Assembly (NCBI GenBank): GCA_029990175.1
Contig: JARKIP010000011.1
Span: 24,960,001 to 25,024,000 of the forward strand
DNA from: Petunia secreta
Taxonomy: Eukaryota > Streptophyta > Magnoliopsida > Solanales > Solanaceae
DNA length: 64,000 nucleotides
Reading direction: 5' to 3'
The notes beneath the pieces were generated by a model, which was not told the origin of the DNA, did no database searches, and worked only from the letters and a program-made list of their open reading frames with translations. Every line of letters starts with the position of its first letter. The stretch's first letter is position 1. This document shows positions 54,401 through 64,000 of this stretch, piece after piece. Position numbers and translations under genes: made by a program.

Positions 54401-56962
54401 TTATATTTCACTATTGACTGCCTCTTTCCAAAATGGAGAGTCTGAAGAAGACATTGCTTCTTTAAACGTCCGCGGCTCATTTTCCAAAAGAAAAGTGACA
54501 AAGTCATCTCCAAATGAAGTAGAAGTTCTTTGACGATTGCTCCTTCTTGGTTCTTCCTCATTTGGTGAATTTCCTTTGGTTCCTTCCCAAGGTCGTTTGG
54601 ATGTTTCACCAACTGACTCACATTCCTTCTTATACGGATATATAGTTTCAAAGAATTCAGCACTATCGGATTCCATCACCGTATTAACATGAATGTCGGG
54701 ATTTTCTGATTTATGAACCAGAAACCGATATGCTTTACTGTTTATAGCATACCCAATGAAAACACAATTAACTGTTTTCGGTCCAATCTTAACCCTTTTG
54801 GGTTTTGGGACTTGCACTTTTGCCAAACACCCCCACACTTTGATGTAATTCAAGTTGGGCTTCCTTCCTTTCCACTTTTCATATGGAATGGAAAGTGTTT
54901 TGCTATGGGGAACTCGATTGAGTATTTGATTAGCTGTGAATACAGCTTCCCCTCACAAGTTCTGGGGTAGACCCGAACTTATTAACAAGGCATTCATCAT
55001 CTCCTTTAATGTCCGATTCTTCCTTTCCACAATCCCATTAGATTGAGGCGTGTAAGGGGCAGTTGTTTGATGAATAATGCCATATTCCAAACATATTTGT
55101 TCAAAAGAAGATTCATATTCTCCACCCCTATCACTTCTTATCATTTTGATCTTTTTGTTAAGTTGCGTTTCAACTTCACTTTTGTATTGCTTGAATGCGC
55201 CAATTGACTCATCTTTACTACTAAGTAAATAAACATAGCAGTAACGAGTGCTATCGTCAATAAAAGTCATGAAATACTTCTTTCCACCGCGAGATGGTAT
55301 TGACTTCATGTCACAAATATCCTTATGAATTAAGCCTAATGGTTCAGAATCCCTTTCAATTGACTTGTAAGGGTGTTTAGCAAATTTAGACTCAACACAT
55401 ATTTGACATTTTGACTTAGCGCAATCAAATTTAGGCAATACTTCCAAATTGATCATTTTTCGCAAGGTTTTATAATTGACATGTCCCAAACGAGAATGCC
55501 GTAAATTATTTGACTCAAGTAAATAAGAAGAAGCTGCAATTTTATTCATAGTGTCAACGACCATTACATTGAGTTTGAAAAGGCCCTCAATCAGGTAACC
55601 TTTTCCTACATACAGCTCATTCTTAGTTATTACAACTTTGTCAGAAACAAACACACACTTAAACCCATTTTTAACGAGAAGTGCAGTAGACACCAAGTTC
55701 TTCCTTATTTCAGGAACGTGAAGAACATTGTTCAGAGTCACAACCTTGCCAGACGTCATCTTGAGGAATATCTTCCCATATCCTTCAATCTTGGCCGTTG
55801 CAGAATTGCCCATAGAGAGCGCCTCATCAGGTCCAGCGGGAGCATATGAAGCAAAGGCTTCCTTCACAGCACAAACATGGCGGGTGGCTCCTGAATAAAT
55901 CCACCATTCTTTAGGATTTCCAACTAAGTTGCATTCAGAAATCATAGCACATAAATCAATGTCTTGCACTCCTTGGGCTAATTTAGTCTCTTCAACCATG
56001 TTTGCTTGACCTTTTTCCTTTTTCCTGTCCTTCTTTGCAGCACGACAGTCTGCGGACTTAAGTCCACTCTTGCCACAGTTGTAGCAATTTCCCTTGAACT
56101 TTTTCTTGCTAGGGTTGGTCTTCCCTCCAGAAGACTTCTTTCTCTTATTTTGATTTGGAGTATGCTCAACAATATTTGCTCCCGCTATTGCAGCATTTCC
56201 ACGAGCCTTCTTTTCAGCAGATTTGTTGTCCTCTTCAATCCTCAAGCGTACAATCAAATCTTCAAGGGTCATCTCCTTGCGCTTGTGTTTCAAGTAATTT
56301 TTAAAGTCCTTCCATAATGGAGGTAACTTTTCAATCATGGCTGCAACTTGAAACGGCTCATTAATCTCCAAACCTTCAAAGAAAAGTTTGTTAGTAACAA
56401 TATAAATAATACTTTTAACATAAGTATTAATCAGGATCAAACCTTCAGCAAGGAGATCATGGATAATAACTTGAAGTTCTTGGACTTGGGACACAACAGA
56501 TTTGTTATCCACCATTTTATATTCCAGAAATTTGGCAGCCACAAATTTCTTCAGTCCAGCGTCTTCAGTCTTATATTTCTTTTCTAGTGCATCCCACAGT
56601 TTCTTAGACGTTTCAACATTACTGTAAACGTTGTACAAGTCATCTTCCAAGCCACTTAGAATATAATTCTTGCATAGGAAGTCAGACTGCTTCCAAGCCT
56701 CAATCACAAGGAAGCGTTCGTTTTTAAGTGTTTCATCAGTCAGGACTGGAGCATCCTCCTTAATAAACTTTTGCACGCTTAAGGTGGTCAGATAAAAGAA
56801 CATCTTTTGCTGCCACCTTTTAAAGTCCACACCAGAAAACTTCCCCGGCTTTTCAGCAGGTGGCATAACCGTTGCAGCAGCACGGCTAGGCCCAGCAGCA
56901 CCAGAAACTGCGGTAGCATTAGTATTCACAACAGGGACAGTTTGTTCCACTCCGTTTGTCAT
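54401..56962 (-). pseudogene. Copia copy 1 gag-protease-integrase, interrupted by stops
   Basis: The frame starts MTNGVEQ at 56962 and is open to 54953 (TGA where the family has Trp), then continues in phase from 54853 to a TAA at 54401-54403 (copy 2 has GAA). Domains: UBN2-type Gag (KFSGVDFKRWQQKMFFYL and later helices, about residues 40-240); zinc knuckle near 295 in which the His of CX2CX4HX4C is Leu; protease near 358, where the catalytic Asp of D-S/T-G is Tyr (IYSGATRH); GAG-pre-integrase HSRLGHVNYKTLRKM; and integrase with DICDMK, SDRGGEYES and the VERKNRTL Glu. Loss of both the zinc-knuckle His and the protease Asp means this copy cannot mature particles. Confidence 0.87.
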
Positions 56963-57009
56963 CTCTGTCAAATGACACAAGCAGAAACAATATCAATAAA
57001 CTGTTTAAA

Positions 57010-57180
57010 CAATTGGAGTAGAAAAACCACGAAGGCTTTTAGTCTCCACAAACAGATTATTTAACAGTAATTAGAAGTAGAAAAAACCACGAAGGTTTTA
57101 GTCTCTTCAAGCAGATTAATATACAATATAGGAGTAGTAAACCACAAAGATTTCAGTCTCCTTAACCAGTCTCCTTAAAC
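57010..57180. repeat. Imperfect triplicate in the copia leader
   Basis: Between gag and the 5' LTR, three units of about 55 bp share GTAG(A)AAAACCACGAAGG...TTAGTCTC...CAGATTA (starting near 57016, 57072 and 57127). They lie in the untranslated leader, where packaging signals are expected. Confidence 0.65.
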
Positions 57181-57227
57181 AGTATTTATTTAAGCGCAGA
57201 AAATAAATAAACTAGATTTCTTAAGCT

Positions 57228-58094
57228 TGTTATTCCTGCAACCAAATAAATCAGAAAATACAGAAAACAGAAGTATATTATCAGTTTTGTATGGGACGAT
57301 CCCGAGCCCACAATTTACTTGTGTCTCCTTAAGAAATCTAACCCCCTCACAGTTGCACAAGGTTCACGGGTTAATTTCTCTCAGGATGGAACGGGATAAC
57401 AGTTCTACTGTAGCGGCACTTCAAACAGTAGAACACTGCGAACACAAAGGAACGGAGCAAATCACACGACTTACTTAGTATGCAGGAAAAAGAGGAGATG
57501 TAGTAAGATGTTCTGTGTATTCTGTGTTTCAGTGTGTGTTCAAAGGTTGATGACTGACCAGTTTATATAGCCATGGGAAAGAGTATGAAGAGACACCACT
57601 AATGGCTGAATTCATTGCCACTAACATCTGAATTCACTGCCACTAGTGGCTGAATTCACTAAATGTTAGTAATGAATTATTGGTTAATGGGAAAACGTGG
57701 GAGAACGTGGAGGAATAATTAATCTGATTAATCCATTCAGATTTCTGTTACACAAACAGATTTAATATTAAATATTAATAATAGATTATTAATTAATTAA
57801 TATTTTCTAGTTTTTGTTGGTCCAAAAAATTAAGTCAATCAATCATATCAATTGACCGAAATCCGAAATCTGAAATCCGAAGCCGAAGCCGAGACGAGCG
57901 AGCGACGACGACGGTGCGAGGCTTTCCTTCTTCTCAACCCTTTTAAGAGCTAAGAGAAGTGAATCTCTATTTAAACCCAACAAAAGTCTTTTCCTCTACC
58001 ATTATGGGAGAAAGTGCATTTCCTTACTAAAAGGAACCTTTTCACCTTTCCACCCATTTCCCATTCACACTCTTCACATTCCAAAAACCCAACA
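57228..58094 (-). repeat. Copia LTR B (867 bp, shared by both copies)
   Basis: TGTTATTCC...ACCCAACA ends. Nearly the same as LTR A, with a TATATAA on the minus strand at 57562-57568. Just inside it toward copy 1 (57227 downward) the minus strand reads AGCTTAAGAAATC, and no standard iMet PBS is present. Confidence 0.9.
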
Positions 58095-58832
58095 ATCCCC
58101 CATATGAATGGGGAATGGATATATTGGAAATATGCATGACAGACTTGTGTGATTTGCAAGAAAGAATTAGTTGCATCGGGATAAGTAGGTTTCCATTTGA
58201 ACTTTCCGTAGTGAACATACATCGGATATACTCGGCCAATCGGTAGATTTGATATCTTTGAACCGTTGAGCTTTGGTGTATACCTAGACAACGTAAGTCA
58301 CACAACTAACCCTTAGCCGTCTTTGGTTCTTACTGTTGTGTTCGTTTCAGCCATGAACACCGCCTGGTTTCATAAGTACTTAGAGAACTAGCCAGACCGA
58401 ATTCTCCTTGAAGCGGCTTCCACTTCACACTTACATAGGTGATTTCTAAACGTGTAATTCTATAGATGTACACTGTTTGATAATTAAAATATCAAACTTA
58501 GATAATCATTAAAAAATGCCTCTAGCATTTTACCCTTGGTACTTGAACATTGTCTAATCCTGAGAATGGACCAAACATTTAACTGACAATGTTGGACCGT
58601 CATACACCACTTTGTATTCTCCTTAAACCTAGTTCTTGGGATCTCCAGTCTCCTACGTAGAGTTACCGCTGTGATGACTTGTCCTTGGCCATAGTCCCAT
58701 TCCCTTCGATGAACACTCAACCGCCTCTCTAGTTAGGCCTTTTGTAAACGGATCCGCCACATTATCCCTTGACTTCACGTAGTTAATGGTGATAATTCCC
58801 CTAGAGAGTAGGTCCCTAACGGTTTTATGCCT
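58095..58832. other. Copia copy 2 region between LTR B and pol
   Basis: It parallels 52272-52829 of copy 1 and is about 98% the same by eye. It holds the polypurine tract (plus-strand ATCCCCCAT at 58095) and the untranslated 3' part of the element. No separate gene. Confidence 0.7.
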
Positions 58833-60327
58833 TCATCGTATGTGACGATTCTTACCGTTATACATGACATTCCTCGCTCTTCCTATAACCGATTGACTAT
58901 CACAATGTATACAAATTGGTGTCAACGGCTTAGGCCAGAATGGAATGTCTTCCAAAAAGTTCCGAAGCCATTCAACTTCTTCACCGGCTTTATCTAAGGC
59001 TATGAATTCAGCTTCCATAGTAGAGCGGGCAATACATGTTTGCTTGGACGATTTCCAAGACACCGCTCCTCCACCAAGTGCGAAAATATATCCACTTGTG
59101 GACTTAGAATCAGTTGTGCCGGTGATCCAATTGGCATCACAATATCCTTCAATGACTGCAGGATACTTGTTATAATGCAATGCAAAGTCTTGGGTATATC
59201 TTAAATATCCCAAAACACGTTTCATTGCCATCCAATGGGTCTGATTAGGATTACTCGTGTATCGACTCAGTTTACTTATAGCACAAGCTATATCTGGTCG
59301 AGTACAATTCATGACGTACATCAAACTTCCCAAAACACGTGTATAATCCCGTTGCGACGTGCTTTGACCTTTGTTCTTCTTAAGAGCAAGGTTCACATCA
59401 ATAGGAGTCTTTGAAATTTTAAAATCCAAATATTTAAATTTTTCAAGCACACTATTGATGTAGTGAGTTTGAGACAACGCCAGACCTTGACGAGTCCTAT
59501 GGATCTTAACACCCAGAATTAAGTCCGCAGCTCCTAAGTCTTTCATATCAAATCTGCTAGTCAACATGCGTTTCGTAGCATTGATATTGGCAATGTCATT
59601 GCTCATTATCAACATGTCGTCCACATATAAGCAAACAATGACTACAAAATTAGGAGTGTTCTTAATGTAGACACATTTGTCACACTCGTTAATTTTAAAG
59701 CCATTTGACAACATTGTATGATCAAATTTCGCATGCCATTGTTTAGGTGCTTGTTTAAGTCCATAAAGTGACTTAACAAGTTTACACACCATCTTTTCTT
59801 TACCAGGAACCACAAACCCTTCAGATTGTTCCATGTAAATTTCTTCCTCCAAATCCCCGTTTAAGAACGATGTCTTAACGTCCATCTGATGGATTTCCAG
59901 ACCATACACAACGACTAACGCTATTAACATCCGTATGGATGTTATTCTGGTTACCGGCGAGTATGTGTCATAGTAGTCAAGACATTCTTGTTGTCTATAT
60001 CCTTTAACAACAAGCCTTGCCTTGTACTTGTCAATAGTGCCATCAGCTTTCATTTTCCTTTTGAAAATCCACTTAGAACCTAATGGTTTGTTTCCAGGAG
60101 GAAGATCAACCAACTCCCAAGCATGGTTGCTCAAAATAGATTCTATTTCACTATTGACTGCCTCTTTCCAAAATGGAGAGTCTGAAGAAGACATTGCTTC
60201 TTTAAACGTTCGAGGCTCATTTTCCAAAAGAAAAGTGACAAAGTCATCTCCAAATGAAGTAGAAGTTCTTTGACGCTTGCTCCGTCTTGGTTCTTCCTCA
60301 TTTGGTGAATTTCCTTTGGTTCCTTCC
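58833..60327 (-). pseudogene. Copia copy 2 pol, truncated RT-RNase H
   Basis: It is homologous to copy 1 over RT and RNase H (KWIFKRKMKADG, YVDDML, STSGYIFALGGG). It is cut at 60327 by insertion of the gypsy element and ends prematurely after NGKNRHIR, where copy 1 has Arg codons and this copy TGA. The open frame continues on the minus strand to 60476 into the gypsy LTR; those 50 N-terminal residues are antisense LTR sequence, not copia. Gag, protease and integrase of this copy are absent from the window. Confidence 0.88.
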
Positions 60328-61025
60328 TGATGCAGCCCGAACACGTGCTGATCAAGTGTTCGATCCACCGAGGAGACCGATGACAAGAAGCCAAGCCAAG
60401 CTGTTGCACGATGTGCACATTTACTTAGCCTGTCCGAAGGAAGACAATTGCTCCAAAGCTGAGTGGCCGGGCTCAAGAACCGAAGGCACTATCTTCAGAT
60501 TTGAGCCCGAAGGCAAAGTGACCGAGGACAATGAGCTCGAAGACAAGTGAGCGTCCGAGGACACTGAGTTCGAGCACGCTGCCGAACACAAACTTGTCTC
60601 AGCCCTGCGTGGCTTGTTTTTATTAGTCACTTGTGACTATTTACTACTTTATCCTTAGTATAGCCTATAAATAGTCCATTTCATTTCATTGTAATACAGT
60701 TTTTTGAGTTTATGAAAAATATAGCAAGTGCTATTGTGAGTCTCCGATGGAGCCGAACCCCGACGTGGGCTTTTAAAGAACTTGTGTCAATCGGTGTGAG
60801 TCGTTTGAACAAATTCTTCTTGATCATTCAATTTGCAAGAAGCGGGTCTTTCTTGAGGATTGTTGCATAGTATAGGAGCGTCTTGATTTCCCTTCAATCG
60901 AGCTTTGAGACAGGTTCCTCACTGTTCTTTCGAATCGAAGCAAGATTTGTCTTGCTTTTATCTTTACTTTCTTTGTTGTTTTCTTCCGCGTTTCGTGTTT
61001 AGCATTTCCCTCGGGTTTGCTTGCA
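60328..61025 (+). repeat. 5' LTR of the terminal gypsy element (about 698 bp)
   Basis: It begins TGATGCAGCCC exactly where copia homology stops and ends at GCTTGCA, six bases before the PBS. TATA box TATAAATA at 60666-60673. The right boundary is set from the PBS because the second LTR is outside the window. Confidence 0.8.
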
Positions 61026-61031
61026 CCATCT

Positions 61032-61043
61032 TGGTATCAGAGC
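61032..61043 (+). promoter_or_regulatory. Primer-binding site TGGTATCAGAGC
   Basis: This is the standard PBS complementary to the 3' end of initiator tRNA-Met, a few bases after the LTR end. Confidence 0.9.
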
Positions 61044-62495
61044 ACGGTTTGGGCTTGTTTCTACAACCCCAAATCCTGTTCAAGTTATCTTTATCTTCGT
61101 GCGTTTATGTCTTTGTTTTCCGTTTCGTGTTCTTGATTTGGTTGTGTTACTGTTAGTGTTATTACCTTAAAAAAAAAGTGTTAAAGAAAATTCAAAAATT
61201 GTGTTTGATTGTTGGTTGTTTGGGATAAACAACCATTGATTCTTGATCACCATTGTTTCCTAATTCCAACAAGTACCCGACGTACTGATTTTGTGACTAG
61301 GGTTTCTTGGTGAAATTTTGGACTGTTATGAGTTTTAATGGTGGCTGGAACTCGAACCCCATCGTGTTAGGTTGAAACCGATGAAGATTGGTGGTTCTTG
61401 AGTGATTTGGGTTTGTTTGTTGCTTGAAAATCGAAGTTCTGAGTTTGAATCGCTGTCCGTACGCCGGAAAATTGTTATAAAATCGTAACAATGTACGACG
61501 CGAACGAGCTGGTTCTTAGCTCGAAGAACTTGAACTGAATTCCTCCGATGCTGTTGAAACCGGAGCTGAAAAGGCAACCCAGATCTTGTTAAATTAGTGA
61601 TCAGTGAGCCGAAGTTAGTTGGTCCGTATGCCGGAGCAAGGCTTCACTGTTCCATTGAAGAAGAAAGGGGTAAAGTGTAAACATCAAAACCCCAGGTGAA
61701 GTGAGGTGGCTATAAGGGGCGGAGCTACATGATTCGAAGCACGTTCAATTGAATCCCTAATTTTTTTATTATAAATATAAATGACAAAAATTTTCATTAT
61801 TTTTACTCATGGTATGATTGTTGATCCCTCTACTTGTTTCACACTTTCCTATTAGGATAACTGTCTTCGGGCTTTGCCAATCCTTCTCTTATTCAGGATT
61901 TCTAGTTATTATCGTAGGTCCTTCACTTTCATTAACAAAAAATTCCACTACCGACCCTGTCGGCTGAGAAAAGGAAAGTGGACAAGGTAAAACCCTATCC
62001 GTACCAAGGAGGGACCACTCTTGTACGGATAAGAGTTTGTGTGTTCGAAAAAGATTCCAAAGGGGAATCAGAGGGTAGATTCTCCTAGGTTTTCACTTTC
62101 TTCTGTCCGAAATTCTAGTTAGTGGATCTTTTGAGTAATTGTTCTACTCGAGGTCGTACTAACTCATTTGAGCTGATAGGAACTCGTGCGTGGGTGACCG
62201 AAGTCCAACTTCGTAGAAAATTCTTTTGACTTCCCGAAGCGCAAGAGTAAATTGCTGTCCGTTCCATTGAGTCAAATCAACTCACTCTTCCCGAAGTAAG
62301 ACATCGTAGATTGTCAAATCGAAGGAATTAAGAGAGGTTGATCAACCGAGGAAGCCATTGGCTACAAGTTCTTGTGTGACCAAAAACCAAACCCATAAAT
62401 TGAGTGGACCCGAGTGCCACCCATCAAGGTGAAGGAGTGTGTGAGGTGATTTCTAACCTTAACGTTTTGTTTGGTCTTTGACTTGTGCAGGTACC
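61044..62495 (+). other. Untranslated leader of the terminal gypsy element
   Basis: About 1.45 kb without a supported gene. Short frames on both strands lack motifs. TTGTGCAG just before the gag start looks like a 3' splice site, so a spliced gag leader is possible. Confidence 0.55.
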
Positions 62496-64000
62496 ATGGC
62501 TGGGAATGGAGGCGATGGCAAAGGCATTGAGAAGCCCGAAGTGTCGTTAGCCGATCTCATGGCTGCGATACAAGGCGTCAGTGCCGAAGTAAGAGGAGTG
62601 ACTGCTCGAGTGACTCTCCTCGAGCAGGGAAGCGTGTCCGTGGCCATGAATGGGTCCGGCGCTGGAACTAGCCATTCCACTCCGATGAAACCTGAACTGT
62701 ATGCTGAGCTTGTTCGACAACATCAGTTGACAAGTGAAGCAATTCGAAGAGAGCTTAACTTGGGCAATCCCCAAGCTGGTTATCAAAACTTGGGCATTCC
62801 CCGAGGAGAACGAATACAACTTCCAAGGGCCCGAAGAGATCTTGGAGCCGTTGTCGAAGAGGTTGTCGAAGAGGAATTTCCCGAGGACGAATATGAGAAT
62901 GAGCCGCCCTTCGCTCAACGAAGGCAAGCTCACCGAGGTCGTGGAAATTTCCGAGGTCGAGGCCGAGGCACAAATGTTGAGAGAAATATTGAGCGTGAGG
63001 CTGATGATCGTGGAGATGAGTATCCCGAACAGGCTCGTGGTGTTCGAGACTCAAACTTGAACAGTGTCAAGATCAATATTCCACCCTTTAAAGGAACTAG
63101 TGACCCAGATGAATATCTTGAATGGAAGCTTAAGATGGAGCGCATCTTTGAAACCAACGAGATGACCGATGAAAGAAAAGCTGCCCATGCTATTGCTTCG
63201 TTCGAAACTTATGCATCAACATGGTGGGAATCTGACAAGAGGCATAGAAGAAGGAATGACTATCCAGTAGTCAGTACTTGGCCACAGTTGATGAGAGCAA
63301 TGGATGCTAAGTATTTGAGTGCCAAGTACAGGCAGACTCAAATGCAAAAGCTTTATGAGCTAAAGCAGGGGTCCAAGTCAGTCCAAGAGTACCATGATGA
63401 GTTCGAAAAGGTTCGATTGAATCTTGATCTGGTAGAAGATGAAGAGCAAGCCATTATCAGATTCAAAAATGGCTTGGCTAGGGATGTGTCATCTCAATTG
63501 AGGCTCCACGTGTATCACACGTTGGAAGATCTGTTCGATGCTGCCACGGAAGCTGAAAAATTGGTAATGGACGATAAGGCAAACCGGTATCGAGGAGTCA
63601 CTACTTCTACTCCCTTGAACTGAGGTAAAGAATGGAAGAGTCCAAACCAAACAAGTGCTAACACTGTTCGAGATTCGAAGAGACCCTTCGAAAGAGGTGT
63701 GACCGTTAACCAATCAAGAGAAGTGGGAGGTAAAGTTCAACTCAACTCTCCTAGTGCTTCAAATATTCAGTGTCACAAATGCAAGGGTTATGGTCACATG
63801 GCAAAAGAGTGTCCAACTCGCAAAGTTATGCTTCTGCTCGAAGATGGAACCGTCCATGAGCAAGCGAGTGACACCGAGGAGGAATTTATCGAGGAGACTG
63901 ACCGAGCTGAAGGTGATGATGATCGTGAAGCTACCGAAGCTGATCATCCGGAAATGTTTCTTGTGGTTCGAAGAAATTTGAGCTGCATGACCCTTGAAGA
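62496..64000 (+). pseudogene. gag of the terminal gypsy element, one in-frame stop, runs off the window
   Basis: I choose ATG 62496 (ACCATGGCTGG context) rather than 62478, which lies in the presumed leader. Up to 63623 it encodes a Gag: an acidic and then RGRG-rich linker (RGRGNFRGRGRG), followed by the Retrotrans_gag domain (FKGTSDPDEYLEWKLKMERIF, TWWESDKRHR, KQGSKSVQEYHDEFEKVRL). A TGA at 63621-63623 interrupts it, but the same frame stays open to the window end. It encodes the zinc knuckle CHKCKGYGHMAKEC (63771 on), an acidic stretch and VVRRNLSCM, which precedes the protease in this family. The single stop is compatible with a C-to-T change in CGA. Otherwise the copy looks young. Confidence 0.85.

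Larger units (their letters stand above)
51418..60327 (-). mobile_element. Ty1/copia retrotransposon plus truncated tandem second copy
   Basis: Order on the plus strand: LTR A (51418-52271), internal region 1 (52272-57227), LTR B (57228-58094), then internal region 2 (58095-60327), cut off by another element. The genes are on the minus strand, so LTR B is the 5' LTR of copy 1 and also the 3' LTR of copy 2. The polypurine tract on the minus strand (GTGGGGGAT) abuts both LTRs. The integrase-before-RT order and the YVDD RT place it in Ty1/copia. Both copies have several stops. LTR-internal-LTR-internal structure suggests unequal recombination. Confidence 0.93.
60328..64000 (+). mobile_element. 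Ty3/gypsy retrotransposon (chromovirus-like), 5' portion
   Basis: Inserted into copia copy 2 on the plus strand. LTR, iMet-type PBS, a 1.4-kb leader and gag are visible, and pol lies beyond the window. The TGGTATCAGAGC primer site and the gag with CCHC knuckle followed by LVVRRNLS-type sequence fit Ty3/gypsy chromovirus-like groups; subgroup not determined. Confidence 0.88.

Overview
This window is plant nuclear DNA and almost all of it is transposable element. The evidence is LTR retrotransposons of Ty3/gypsy and Ty1/copia type, a TRIM, Stowaway/Tourist/hAT/Mutator-type miniature elements, a SINE tail of the kind common in Solanaceae, AT-rich spacers, and one intronless host gene of the Bet v 1/START-like (lachrymatory-factor-synthase-like) family. 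A eudicot, plausibly Solanaceae, is my inference; nothing in the window proves the species.

Layout: 1-5.1 kb is AT-rich spacer. 5144-5659 (+) is the only convincing host gene, followed by a (CT)n tract and a 212-bp Tourist-like MITE. 6314-17672 is element E1, a Tat-like Ty3/gypsy retrotransposon on the minus strand with TSD ATGTT. Its gag and pol share a frame and are separated by TAG-CAA-TTA, a tobamovirus-type readthrough context. 17901-34675 (+) is a rearranged tandem array of gag-only, pol-less retrotransposons: four LTR copies and three broken gags, the whole bounded by TATAT. A 2256-bp solo LTR is nested in it. 34.7-36.66 kb holds a SINE tail, a TRIM and a Mutator-like MITE. 36665-48913 is element E2, an older, decayed relative of E1 in the same orientation (TSD ATAAT), with an 865-bp hAT-type MITE inside its gag. 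48.9-51.4 kb is spacer with a Stowaway MITE. 51418-60327 is a Ty1/copia element (minus strand) plus a truncated second copy sharing an LTR. From 60328 to the window end a further Ty3/gypsy element (plus strand, tRNA-iMet-type PBS) is inserted into that second copy.

The most interesting system is the internal design of E1 and E2. Between integrase and the 3' LTR each carries a second transcription unit on the opposite strand: a TATA box, then a four-exon gene encoding a protein with a Transposase_28-like ('putative gypsy type transposon') N-terminus, a basic middle, a conserved central block, a long coiled coil and an acidic tail. Intron positions agree between the two copies, and in E1 the spliced frame is fully open (917 codons). 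Where this gene and gag-pol-int converge, both elements carry a tRNA-Lys-like sequence with A and B boxes on the gag-pol strand. E1 and E2 therefore look like bidirectional, two-gene retrotransposons with a tRNA-like element at the convergent boundary and readthrough-controlled Gag-Pol. E1 has an intact gag and antisense gene, but a stop before the integrase core and three in-frame gaps in pol; E2 is broken in every gene.
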